From contig CAKUBG010000047.1 in the NCBI GenBank assembly GCA_934636825.1, forward strand, positions 1 through 5,014: a DNA stretch of 5,014 bases. The letters are read 5' to 3'. The stretch comes from an uncultured bacterium. Lineage in GTDB: Bacteria; Vulcanimicrobiota; Xenobia; Xenobiales; Xenobiaceae. Both the position numbers and the translations under genes were made by a program. Below, piece by piece: positions 1 through 5,014 of this stretch. The notes under the pieces were generated by a model. It saw only the letters and a program-made list of their open reading frames with translations, searched no databases and was not told the DNA's origin. The number at the start of each line of letters is the position of its first letter. Position 1 is the first letter of the stretch.

Positions 1-340
1 TTTGACGATGAATTAAGCAATATACTCAACTCATAAAGCTATGGAAAGGTGTTCAACTTAATATTGCAATTTAAAGATAAAATTTTAGATAATAATTATC
101 ATTTACATTTAATGAAATATCGATTATTATTAGCGATACAAACATAACTTGTACTATTTTTGTAATAGTCTAAATCTCGATTTTCTAAAGTATACAAAAA
201 CTCGATAAATGTGCATAAATAGACATTATAAATATGTATAAAAGTTAAAAATATTGCTTTTTAATGGTTTTTTGTAAAATAAAGTTTAAAATTTTTGTGT
301 TAGAACGTTGATTTTTGGCCTTTTCTATGTAAACATATAG
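1..340. other. AT-rich intergenic stretch without a supported gene
   Basis: This stretch is visibly much poorer in G and C than the rest of the window and is dense in stop codons, so I support no coding region in it. It holds short inverted repeats (ACTATT 153-158 with AATAGT 164-169; TATCG 118-122 with CGATA 134-138) and a Fur-box-like sequence listed separately. It probably contains the promoter for the leader and the HU gene downstream. I could not place a -35/-10 pair with correct spacing: TTGATT at 308-313 has only poor -10 partners. It may also be the upstream region of a divergent gene lying left of the window. Confidence 0.5.
88..106. promoter_or_regulatory. Possible Fur-box-like operator
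   Basis: The 19 bases starting GATAATAATTATC match the classical E. coli Fur-box consensus, recalled from memory, at 15 of 19 positions. They contain the exact inverted hexamers GATAAT and ATTATC around one central base. The surroundings are extremely AT-rich, which raises the chance of an accidental match. No iron-related gene is visible in the window; the nearest + strand gene starts almost 600 bases away. If real, the site may serve a divergent gene left of position 1. Confidence 0.25.
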
Positions 341-660
341 GAACTGCATGAGGGAATTCTCTGTGTTGAGTTTTTACTATTGTTCACAGCCTCGATTGCT
401 GTTGAGTGCGTTAGGCTGTGGAAGAAGCTCGTTATACTTTTTCATTATACCTCGACATAGATTGAACCTGATGGGGCAAAGTAAACGCCAGGGGCCTTGC
501 TTATTAGACTTGGCGAGAGAGAGCTGTTGAAGTTTACTCTAGTTAGCGAGTCGAAATTCCGAGGTTTTCCAATTTTAGCAGGTGTTGACTAATCCTTTTA
601 AGGAGGCTGGCCATTATGCAGCCGTCTTCGCGATACTGTCGCCAGACTCGGAAAGGGGAT
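340..660 (+). ncRNA. Structured leader or unassigned noncoding RNA upstream of HU
   Basis: Base composition jumps to near-coding GC content at about 340, although no convincing protein is encoded. Several stable + strand hairpins can be drawn: CACAGCCT 385-392 with AGGCTGTG 413-420 (10 bp with the flanking U-G and U-A pairs); CGCCA 486-490 with TGGCG 511-515; GGCTG 605-609 with CAGCC 619-623; and GTCT/GCGA 624-633 with TCGC/AGAC 639-647. Longer-range complements include CGAGTC 547-552 with GACTCG 645-650, and CTGCAT 344-349 with ATGCAG 616-621. There is no T-tract terminator before the HU gene, so the transcript may simply be a long 5' leader. I looked for tmRNA, SRP RNA and RNase P signatures and found none. 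6S RNA cannot be excluded. Confidence 0.35.
600..606 (+). promoter_or_regulatory. Strong Shine-Dalgarno for the upstream ORF
   Basis: AAGGAGG is a complete Shine-Dalgarno sequence, and an ATG begins nine bases after it at 616. It is a much better site than that of lepA or the methyltransferase. Its last two bases fall in the possible GGCTG/CAGCC hairpin (605-623), whose loop holds the ATG, so the site could be structurally gated. Confidence 0.45.
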
Positions 661-687
661 ATTGCTTTGGAGGGATATTATGGATAA
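616..687 (+). CDS. Possible 23-residue leader peptide overlapping HU
   Basis: An ATG nine bases after a complete AAGGAGG opens a 23-codon frame (MQPSSRYCRQTRKGDIALEGYYG). Its TAA at 685-687 lies just inside the HU gene, so the two frames overlap by eight bases in different phases. This arrangement is typical of translational coupling: a ribosome finishing the short frame ends on the HU start. Translating it would also unfold the 624-647 hairpin. The peptide has no recognisable family, signal sequence or run of a single amino acid that would suggest classical attenuation. I infer a regulatory role from layout only; the Shine-Dalgarno match could be fortuitous. Confidence 0.35.
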   Translation: MQPSSRYCRQTRKGDIALEGYYG

Positions 688-1003
688 AAATGCAGTCCAT
701 GATGAAAAGAGAACTAAGGTCGGTAAGAGTGAAATCGTAGCTGATTTCGCTGCTGAGGCCAAGTTAAATAAAAAAGAAGCTGCTGAACTTCTTCAGACGC
801 TTTTGAAAGTTATCGTAAATCGCCTTAAAAACGGCGAAAACGTACGCTTGATACCTTTCGGCGCTTTTGAAATCCGTGATCGCAAGGCCCGTACTGGTCG
901 TCGTCCCGGAGCTGCCGGTGAAGAGAGTGAGAAGATTCTCATTCCCGCCAGAAGAGTACCTGTCTTCCGTCCCGGTAAAGAACTCAAAGAAGCTGTTAAG
1001 TAA
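680..1003 (+). CDS. HU/IHF-family DNA-binding protein
   Basis: This encodes a 107-residue histone-like nucleoid protein of the HU/IHF family, which binds DNA as a dimer and bends it. The core begins at VGKSEIV (residues 14-20) and follows the usual order: two helices (about 15-50), the IPFGAFEIRDRKARTGRRP segment (58-76) with the intercalating-type proline in the arm, the beta arm (about 71-99), and VPVFRPGKELKEAV at the end. It is longer than the usual ~90 residues because of a charged ~13-residue N-terminal extension and a few extra arm residues (GAAGEESEK). I chose ATG 680 because GGAGGG at 669-674 lies five bases before it. An in-frame TTG at 662 would place that ribosome site inside the gene. 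HU and IHF-like subtypes cannot be separated here. Start overlap with the short upstream frame suggests coupled translation. Confidence 0.93.
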   Translation: MDKNAVHDEKRTKVGKSEIVADFAAEAKLNKKEAAELLQTLLKVIVNRLKNGENVRLIPFGAFEIRDRKARTGRRPGAAGEESEKILIPARRVPVFRPGKELKEAVK

Positions 1004-1024
1004 GCTTTTGTATAGCTCGTTTGG

Positions 1025-1072
1025 GGCAAACCTACTGCATATGTTTTATATAACAATATAGCAAGGTTTGCC
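1025..1072. repeat. Perfect 9-bp inverted repeat downstream of HU
   Basis: GGCAAACCT (1025-1033) is exactly complementary to AGGTTTGCC (1064-1072). TGC 1036-1038 and GCA 1061-1063 can pair inside it. There is no T-run after it on either strand, so it is not a canonical terminator. It may protect the 3' end of the HU mRNA or assist the terminator that follows. Confidence 0.5.
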
Positions 1073-1093
1073 TTTACATAAAGAACACGTAAA

Positions 1094-1138
1094 AGCAGCA
1101 GGAAATGTATACTATGTGTGCATTTCGGCTGCTTTTTT
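1094..1138 (+). terminator. Rho-independent terminator of the HU transcript
   Basis: AGCAGC (1094-1099) pairs with GCTGCT (1128-1133), and GAAATG (1102-1107) pairs with CATTTC (1121-1126) across a small AG/G internal loop. The stem runs directly into six T residues (1133-1138). A short A-run precedes it, so weak activity on the other strand is possible. It separates HU from lepA. Confidence 0.8.
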
Positions 1139-1159
1139 GTTCGAAAAAATAGGCTAAAC

Positions 1160-1188
1160 TTGCAAATTAGCTCTAGTTAAGGTAAAGT
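1160..1188 (+). promoter_or_regulatory. Candidate sigma-70-type promoter for lepA
   Basis: TTGCAA (1160-1165) and TAAAGT (1183-1188) each match the consensus hexamers at four of six positions and have the ideal 17-base spacer. They lie after the HU terminator and before lepA, where a promoter is expected. The region is AT-rich, so other placements are possible, for instance TTGTTT 1203-1208 with an A/T-rich -10. Confidence 0.3.
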
Positions 1189-1221
1189 TTATGCCGCTTC
1201 TGTTGTTTAACTAGAAGAGCT
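1169..1221. repeat. Imperfect inverted repeat upstream of lepA
   Basis: AGCTCT-AGTTAA (1169-1180) is complementary to TTAACT-(AGA)-AGAGCT (1207-1221): twelve pairs interrupted by a three-base bulge, with a 26-base loop. No T-run follows. It could be an operator or a 5' leader hairpin of the lepA mRNA; it overlaps the candidate promoter. Confidence 0.45.
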
Positions 1222-1252
1222 TATAAAATAAAATAGAGCAAAAGAAACTCAT

Positions 1253-3055
1253 ATGGATCAGAATCACGTTAGAAATTTTTGTATAATTGCCCACATCGAC
1301 CACGGTAAGTCTACTTTAGCCGATCGCATTCTCGAGCGCACCAATGCTATCGATAAGCGCGATATGATGGATCAAGTGCTTGACTCCATGGATTTAGAGC
1401 GCGAGCGCGGCATTACCATTAAGTCACACCCGGTAACTTTATATTACACTGCCAAAAATGGAGAGCTTTATCAGCTCAACTTACTTGATACTCCGGGACA
1501 CGTCGATTTTACCTATGAAGTTTCCCGTTCTTTAGCAGCTTGCGAAGGTGCACTTTTAGTCGTAGACGCTTCTCAAGGCGTCGAGGCTCAAACTTTAGCC
1601 AATTATCAAATGGCTTTAGACCAAGGCCTTGAGGTTGTACCGGTCATCAATAAGATCGACTTACCTTCAGCCGATCCCGATCGTGTTATACATGAAATCG
1701 AAGAAGTTTTGGCTTTACCCGCTTCCGATGCCTGTTTAGTTTCAGCTAAACAAAATATCGGTATCGATGAGCTTATGGAAGCTATCGTAGGGCAGATACC
1801 GCCGCCTAAAGGCGATTTAAATAAGCCCTTGAGAGCTTTAATATTCGACTCACGCTACGATAAATATCGCGGTGTTGTACCTTTCTTCAGAGTCGTTGAT
1901 GGCCAAGTACGCAAAGGTGACATCGTGTGCATGATGAGCACGGGTAAAGAATATCAAGTTGATGAAGTAGGTATATTCACTCCTGGCCCTCGTCCAGCTG
2001 AAGTACTTAAAGCTGGCGATGTGGGTTATTTAGTAGCCCAAATTCGCAATATTGAAGAAACCAGAGTAGGCGACACTTTAACCTTTGCTAAAGATGGAGC
2101 TACCGACGCTTTGCCAGGTTATCGTCCAGCCGTTCCCATGGTTTATAGCGGTCTTTATCCAATCGATCCTTTGGATTATAACAATTTGCGAGACGCTCTT
2201 TCCAAGCTTAAACTTAATGATGCCGCTTTAGTCTGGGAACCTGAAACATCTGTAGCTTTAGGTTTTGGCTATCGCTGCGGCTTCTTGGGCTTATTGCATA
2301 TGGAAATTGTACAAGAACGCTTAGAGCGCGAGTTCGATCTTGATCTTATTGCCACCGCTCCTAGCGTTATTTATACCATTCGCAATAAAGATGGCTCCAC
2401 TAAGCTAATTCAAAACCCGTCCGATTTCCCAGCCGGCGAACAGCAAATGGTTATAGATGAGCCTATTGTCTTAGCTACTATTATTGTGCCTGAAGATTAC
2501 GTTGGCCCAATTATGGAGCTTTGCCAAGGACGTCGCGGTATCTTTATGGATATGGAATATCCCTCTCCGGGAAGAGCCATGATTCACTATGAGTTGCCCT
2601 TGTCAGAAATTATTACCGACTTCTTCGATCAGCTTAAGTCTAGAACTAGAGGCTATGCTTCCTTTGACTACGAGCTTTGTGGTGCACGCCAGTCTGATTT
2701 AGTACGTTTAGATATCTTGGTCAACGGCCAAAAGGTGGACGCTCTTTCTATAATTGTACACCGCGAACGAGCTTATGCTGCCGGCCGTGATTTAGCTGAG
2801 CGCCTTAAAGAAGTTATTCCTCGCCAAATGTTTGAAGTTCCGATTCAAGCTTGCTTGGGCGGCAAGATCTTAGCTCGCGAGACTGTCAAAGCTATGCGCA
2901 AAAACGTCTTAGCTAAGTGCTACGGTGGTGACATTTCTCGTAAACGCAAGTTGTTAGAGAAGCAAAAAGAAGGTAAAAAGCGTATGAAACGTATAGGTAA
3001 CGTTGATATTCCGCAGGAAGCCTTCTTGGCTGTACTAAAAAAAGACGACGAATAA
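1253..3055 (+). CDS. lepA: Elongation factor 4 (LepA), ribosome-associated GTPase
   Basis: This is a full-length 600-residue LepA/EF4, a translational GTPase that binds the ribosome in the cytoplasm and affects initiation, elongation or back-translocation. The G domain shows the P-loop AHIDHGKST (13-21), RGIT (52-55), DTPGH (79-83), NKID (133-136) and SAK (164-166). Domain II follows (about 190-280). EF-G-like domains III and V include YRCGFLGLLHMEIVQERLEREF (340-361) and GRRGIFMDMEY (426-436). The LepA-specific C-terminal domain carries CYGGDISRKRKLLEKQKEGK (556-575). Length and motif order are normal, with nothing missing. The start fits the family N-terminus (NHVRNFCIIAHIDHGK), but no good Shine-Dalgarno precedes it, only purine-rich bases. 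lepA has its own upstream terminator and downstream hairpin, so it is probably monocistronic or only weakly linked to the next gene. SHPVTLYY after the switch region differs from the AQAV-type sequence common in proteobacterial LepA. Confidence 0.97.
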   Translation: MDQNHVRNFCIIAHIDHGKSTLADRILERTNAIDKRDMMDQVLDSMDLERERGITIKSHPVTLYYTAKNGELYQLNLLDTPGHVDFTYEVSRSLAACEGALLVVDASQGVEAQTLANYQMALDQGLEVVPVINKIDLPSADPDRVIHEIEEVLALPASDACLVSAKQNIGIDELMEAIVGQIPPPKGDLNKPLRALIFDSRYDKYRGVVPFFRVVDGQVRKGDIVCMMSTGKEYQVDEVGIFTPGPRPAEVLKAGDVGYLVAQIRNIEETRVGDTLTFAKDGATDALPGYRPAVPMVYSGLYPIDPLDYNNLRDALSKLKLNDAALVWEPETSVALGFGYRCGFLGLLHMEIVQERLEREFDLDLIATAPSVIYTIRNKDGSTKLIQNPSDFPAGEQQMVIDEPIVLATIIVPEDYVGPIMELCQGRRGIFMDMEYPSPGRAMIHYELPLSEIITDFFDQLKSRTRGYASFDYELCGARQSDLVRLDILVNGQKVDALSIIVHRERAYAAGRDLAERLKEVIPRQMFEVPIQACLGGKILARETVKAMRKNVLAKCYGGDISRKRKLLEKQKEGKKRMKRIGNVDIPQEAFLAVLKKDDE

Positions 3056-3091
3056 GACGCTGTACTATATAGTTGAGTCTTTTCTAATTAA

Positions 3092-3155
3092 ACACGCTGT
3101 CGTCAGTTTGGTAAATGTGTTGTATTATTAACAAATCAAACTGATGGCAGCGTTT
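3092..3155 (+). terminator. Long terminator-like hairpin after lepA
   Basis: Bases 3094-3110 (ACGCTGTCGTCAGTTTG) pair with 3137-3153 (CAAACTGATGGCAGCGT) over 17 positions, with two G-U wobbles and no mismatch, around a 26-base loop. Two further A-T pairs are possible past a bulged C. The 3' side continues into TTATTATTT, a broken T-tract. It probably terminates lepA transcription, though perhaps inefficiently, leaving some read-through into the next gene. Confidence 0.65.
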
Positions 3156-3185
3156 ATTATTTCTAGTTGTAAATTATAAAGAAAA

Positions 3186-3698
3186 ATGGGGAAGAAGATG
3201 GGTTTAGAAAAAATAGAAGCAGCTTTGAAAAATTATCTCGATGAAGAAGAGTTGAAATACGATTCGGAAGATAGCGATGAAGGCGGACACATCTTTTATT
3301 TTAATTTAGAAACGCCTATAAAATTTGCTCCGACTCTGTTTTATAATTTAATAGCTGATCACGACTCGTATTATATCTACGCCAGCTACCCCGAGCCGGC
3401 CGATAAGTGTTTGCCTGCTATGGCTGAATTTATTACTAGAGCCAACTTTGGTTTGAAGCTTGGTAATTTTGAACTTGATTATACAACTGGAGAAATACGT
3501 TACAAAGCTTTTGTATCTTTAGAAGAGGAGCAAGTGCCCTCTTACGATATGATTGATAATAGCTTCAATATGCCTTTAGCTATGTTTTACAAATACGCCG
3601 GCGGTATAGCAGCTGTTATGAGCGGCGAACTTACTCCCGAAGAAGCTGTAGCCGTTTGCGAATTGGATGATGAAGGCTTTGAAGTTAGCCAAGAGTAG
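3186..3698 (+). CDS. YbjN domain-containing protein
   Basis: This 170-residue acidic protein lacks a signal peptide or membrane segment and is therefore presumably cytoplasmic. The sequence fits the YbjN family (bacterial sensory transduction regulator fold, similar to type III secretion chaperones). It has an N-terminal helix leading into an acidic linker (about 6-33), a short beta-rich part HIFYFNLETPIKF (35-47), and the typical TRANFGLKLGNFELDYTTGEIRYKAFVSLE run (84-113). A C-terminal helical part contains ANFGL-independent PLAMFYKYAGGIAAVMSGELTPEEAV. The family has no known enzymatic activity, and its role in regulation or as a chaperone is unsettled. ATG 3186 has only a weak AAAGAAA upstream. 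ATG 3198 (residue 5) is preceded by GGGGAAGAAG and may be the true start. The assignment comes from pattern recognition rather than a search. Confidence 0.7.
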   Translation: MGKKMGLEKIEAALKNYLDEEELKYDSEDSDEGGHIFYFNLETPIKFAPTLFYNLIADHDSYYIYASYPEPADKCLPAMAEFITRANFGLKLGNFELDYTTGEIRYKAFVSLEEEQVPSYDMIDNSFNMPLAMFYKYAGGIAAVMSGELTPEEAVAVCELDDEGFEVSQE

Positions 3699-3716
3699 AT
3701 TTTGTGATATTGAACT

Positions 3717-4667
3717 ATGCTTACAAGTATTGAAATTTGTGCTGGAGCTGGCGGGCAGGCGTTAGGTTTGGAAATGGCTGGCTTTTCCCATGTTGCCCTT
3801 GTTGAATATGAGCAGAATTATTGTAACGTTTTGAAATTGAACCGTCCAGACTGGAATGTAATATGCGCTGATGTGAAAGATTTTTCTGGTGAACCATATC
3901 GAAACAAACTTGATCTGTTTGCTGGAGGTGTCCCATGTCCTCCATTTTCTATCGCTGGCAAACAATTAGGTAGTGCTGATGAGCGTGATCTATTTCCAGA
4001 AGCGTTGCGACTTATAGAAGAAATAAATCCACGTGCGGTAATGCTCGAAAATGTTCGTGGTTTTCTGGCTCCATCATTTTCTGATTATCGAGATTTTATA
4101 TTAAATAAAATTAGTCAACTTGGCTATAATGTACAGATAAAACTTTTGAATGCCTCAGATTACGGTGTTCCTCAGTTGCGACCTCGTGTTGTTATTGTTG
4201 GTATAAGAAAAGATATCGAGGGTATTTTTTCTTATCCAACTGAAATTCCTGAACTGACGAAAAATGTTGGTGAAACTTTGGTTGATCTAATGAAGGAAAA
4301 CGGTTGGGAAAGGGTAGACGAATGGGCAAAGAAAGCTTCCACGATCGCGCCAACTATTGTAGGCGGTTCCAAAAAGCATGGTGGACCGGACTTAGGGCCT
4401 GTGCGTGCAAGAAAAGCCTGGGCAGCACTCGGAGTTGACGGATTAGGTATAGCAAATGAGGCACCCCAAAATAATTTTGAAGGAATGCCACGTTTAACAC
4501 CTAGGATGATAGCAAGGATTCAAGGCTTTCCAGATGATTGGACTTTTGGAAATAAAAAGACTGCTGCATGTAGAATGATTGGCAATGCATTTCCACCGCC
4601 AGTTGCGCAAGCTGTTGGAAAAGAAATCAGAAGGGTACTTGAAAAAAATGAAGGCGCTGATTGCTGA
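3717..4667 (+). CDS. C5 cytosine DNA methyltransferase, NgoMIV-type (predicted GCCGGC)
   Basis: This complete 316-residue enzyme transfers a methyl group from S-adenosylmethionine to C5 of cytosine. Visible motifs are I (EICAGAGGQALGLEMAGF, 6-23, cofactor), IV (GGVPCPPFS, 70-78, catalytic Cys74), VI (ENVRG, 111-115), VIII (QLRPRVVIVGIR, 153-164), IX (RLTPRMIARIQGFPDDW, 259-275) and X (GNAFPPPVAQAVG, 289-301). A short target-recognition region lies at about 165-258. An in-frame TGA at 3711 and motif I near the N-terminus force the ATG at 3717; no Shine-Dalgarno precedes it. It begins 18 bases after the YbjN-like gene and overlaps the endonuclease remnant by 20 bases in another frame, the usual layout of an RM pair. 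The specificity is inferred from the NgoMIV-like partner, not from the methyltransferase itself. It appears intact and would now act without a working nuclease. Confidence 0.93.
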   Translation: MLTSIEICAGAGGQALGLEMAGFSHVALVEYEQNYCNVLKLNRPDWNVICADVKDFSGEPYRNKLDLFAGGVPCPPFSIAGKQLGSADERDLFPEALRLIEEINPRAVMLENVRGFLAPSFSDYRDFILNKISQLGYNVQIKLLNASDYGVPQLRPRVVIVGIRKDIEGIFSYPTEIPELTKNVGETLVDLMKENGWERVDEWAKKASTIAPTIVGGSKKHGGPDLGPVRARKAWAALGVDGLGIANEAPQNNFEGMPRLTPRMIARIQGFPDDWTFGNKKTAACRMIGNAFPPPVAQAVGKEIRRVLEKNEGADC

Positions 4668-4921
4668 AGCCCGTAAAAATTACCATAAAAGTTTACTTAA
4701 AAATGGAGGATTACCAATTCTTCATGCTTCTGTGTCTGCAAAGTGGACTATGCGAAGTGATCGAGCACAAAACAGTCGAACAGAAGCGCTCGGTTTAATA
4801 AGAAATCGCAAGGGACATTTACCTCACATTGTTGTTGTCACTGGTGAACCTTTGCCAAGCAGACTTGCCTCTTTGGCACTTGGAACTGGGGATATTGACT
4901 GTATGTATCATTTTGCTTTGT
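4648..4921 (+). pseudogene. Remnant of an NgoMIV-family type II restriction endonuclease
   Basis: The preserved part closely follows the NgoMIV endonuclease as I recall it (about 286 residues, tetramer, cuts GCCGGC). Residues 1-18 (MKALIAEARKNYHKSLLK) match the N-terminus MQPLFTQERRIFHKKLLD. From residue 20 on, GGLPILHASVSAKWTMRSDR and RNRKGHLPHIVVVTGEP, SRLASLALGTGDIDCMYHFAL match its C-terminal third. Roughly 150 residues between are absent without loss of frame, removing the family's Glu70 and Asp140 catalytic positions. The S-x-K pair (Ser30, Lys32) and the RSDR recognition motif (36-39) remain. At base 4921 a transposon end interrupts the gene, removing or displacing about the last 45 residues; the open frame runs on to a TAA at 4939-4941 inside the element. 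The ATG overlaps the methyltransferase end. The protein cannot be a functional nuclease as it stands. Confidence 0.88.
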
Positions 4922-4992
4922 GTCAACTACCCGTCATCTAAAGGTAATGGGCTTGTAACTGCCCAGTCGTGGTAACGGGTTACCCCTCCGAC
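4922..4992 (-). ncRNA. Probable 3' scaffold of a TnpB omega (reRNA) RNA
   Basis: TnpB elements transcribe their right end as a guide RNA whose scaffold ends at the element boundary and whose guide is the adjoining host DNA. Here the minus strand shows compact structure: GGTAAC/GTTACC (4971-4976 with 4979-4984), enclosed by GTCG 4966-4969 with CGAC 4989-4992; TGGGC 4948-4952 with GCCCA 4961-4965; and the CTTTAG hairpin near the boundary. The last two share bases, so they are alternatives. Function depends on a tnpB gene outside the window. Confidence 0.5.
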
Positions 4993-5014
4993 TTTTATTC
5001 CTTAAGTATCGCTA
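4922..5014 (-). mobile_element. Right end of an IS200/IS605-family (TnpB-type) element, partial
   Basis: Read on the minus strand, the last ~90 bases have the form of an IS200/IS605/IS1341 right end. A hairpin with the common CTTTAG apex (4938-4943) closes with CCC/GGG (4930-4932 with 4949-4951), followed by GGTAGTTGAC as the terminal bases. The final TTGAC (complement of 4922-4926) equals the right-end cleavage motif known for ISDra2. Homology of the interrupted endonuclease stops exactly there. These elements have no terminal inverted repeats and make no target duplication, and none is seen. The rest of the element, including any tnpB on the minus strand, lies beyond 5014. A minus frame ending AILKE-stop (TAA at 4997-4995) could be the last codons of tnpB, but five codons prove nothing. 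Confidence 0.72.

Noticed and set aside
2..26. TTGACG ... TATACT as a promoter at the window start
   Set aside because: The spacer is only 13 bases.
348..530. 60-codon open frame starting MREFSVLSFYYC on the + strand
   Set aside because: It has only a weak AGGA before the ATG, unusual composition, no recognisable domain, and lies over the strong hairpins of the leader; I treat it as noncoding.
585..617. TTGACT ... CATTAT as a promoter for HU
   Set aside because: The spacer is 21 bases, too long for a normal sigma-70 promoter.
340..660. tmRNA, SRP RNA or RNase P RNA in the leader
   Set aside because: I found no tRNA-like ends or tag, no GGAAGG-type SRP loop, and no conserved RNase P core segments; 6S RNA stays only a possibility.
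662..679. TTG start six codons upstream of HU ATG 680
   Set aside because: The GGAGGG ribosome site at 669-674 would lie inside that extension and is correctly spaced for ATG 680.
537..1179. The nonamer CTCTAGTTA occurring at both 537-545 and 1171-1179
   Set aside because: Two copies of a 9-mer in AT-rich DNA with different surroundings are not enough to call a repeat family or operator.
4922..4941. The final codons of the 97-residue endonuclease frame (CQLPVI) as genuine protein C-terminus
   Set aside because: These bases belong to the transposon right end; similarity to the endonuclease family stops at base 4921.

Overview
The window holds two intact housekeeping-type genes, one small accessory gene, and a damaged type II restriction-modification (RM) module cut by the end of a transposon. 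All recognisable genes read on the + strand. From memory of the family, the LepA protein (for example SHPVTLYY after the switch I region, and YQLNLLDTPGHVDFTYEVSRSLAACEGALLVVDA) resembles homologues from the Lentisphaerota/Verrucomicrobiota side of the PVC group. That taxonomic guess is weak and was not checked by a search.

Layout. Positions 1-340 are very AT-rich and carry no gene I can support; they contain a possible Fur-box-like site (88-106). Composition rises sharply at about 340, and 340-660 looks like a structured leader with several strong hairpins. It ends in a good Shine-Dalgarno followed by a 23-codon upstream ORF (616-687) that overlaps the start of an HU-family DNA-binding protein gene (680-1003). 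A terminator hairpin follows HU, then a possible promoter and inverted repeat, then full-length lepA (1253-3055), which has its own long terminator hairpin. A YbjN-like small acidic protein (3186-3698) comes next.

Only 18 bases after the YbjN-like gene begins a complete C5 cytosine methyltransferase (3717-4667). Overlapping its end is the remnant of the matching restriction endonuclease (4648-4921), recognisable as an NgoMIV relative (GCCGGC). The endonuclease carries two lesions. An in-frame internal deletion joins the N-terminal ~18 residues directly to the catalytic/recognition segment. At 4921/4922 it is also cut by the right end of an IS200/IS605-family (TnpB type) element lying on the minus strand and running out of the window. 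The element ends in TTGAC, the right-end cleavage motif known from ISDra2. Supplying the expected TTGAT target on the far side restores the endonuclease frame with the family's Tyr codon.

The methyltransferase therefore appears to survive as an orphan. It probably still marks GCCGGC, of which four copies lie in the neighbouring host genes. If the element makes an omega RNA, its guide would be taken from the restriction gene itself.
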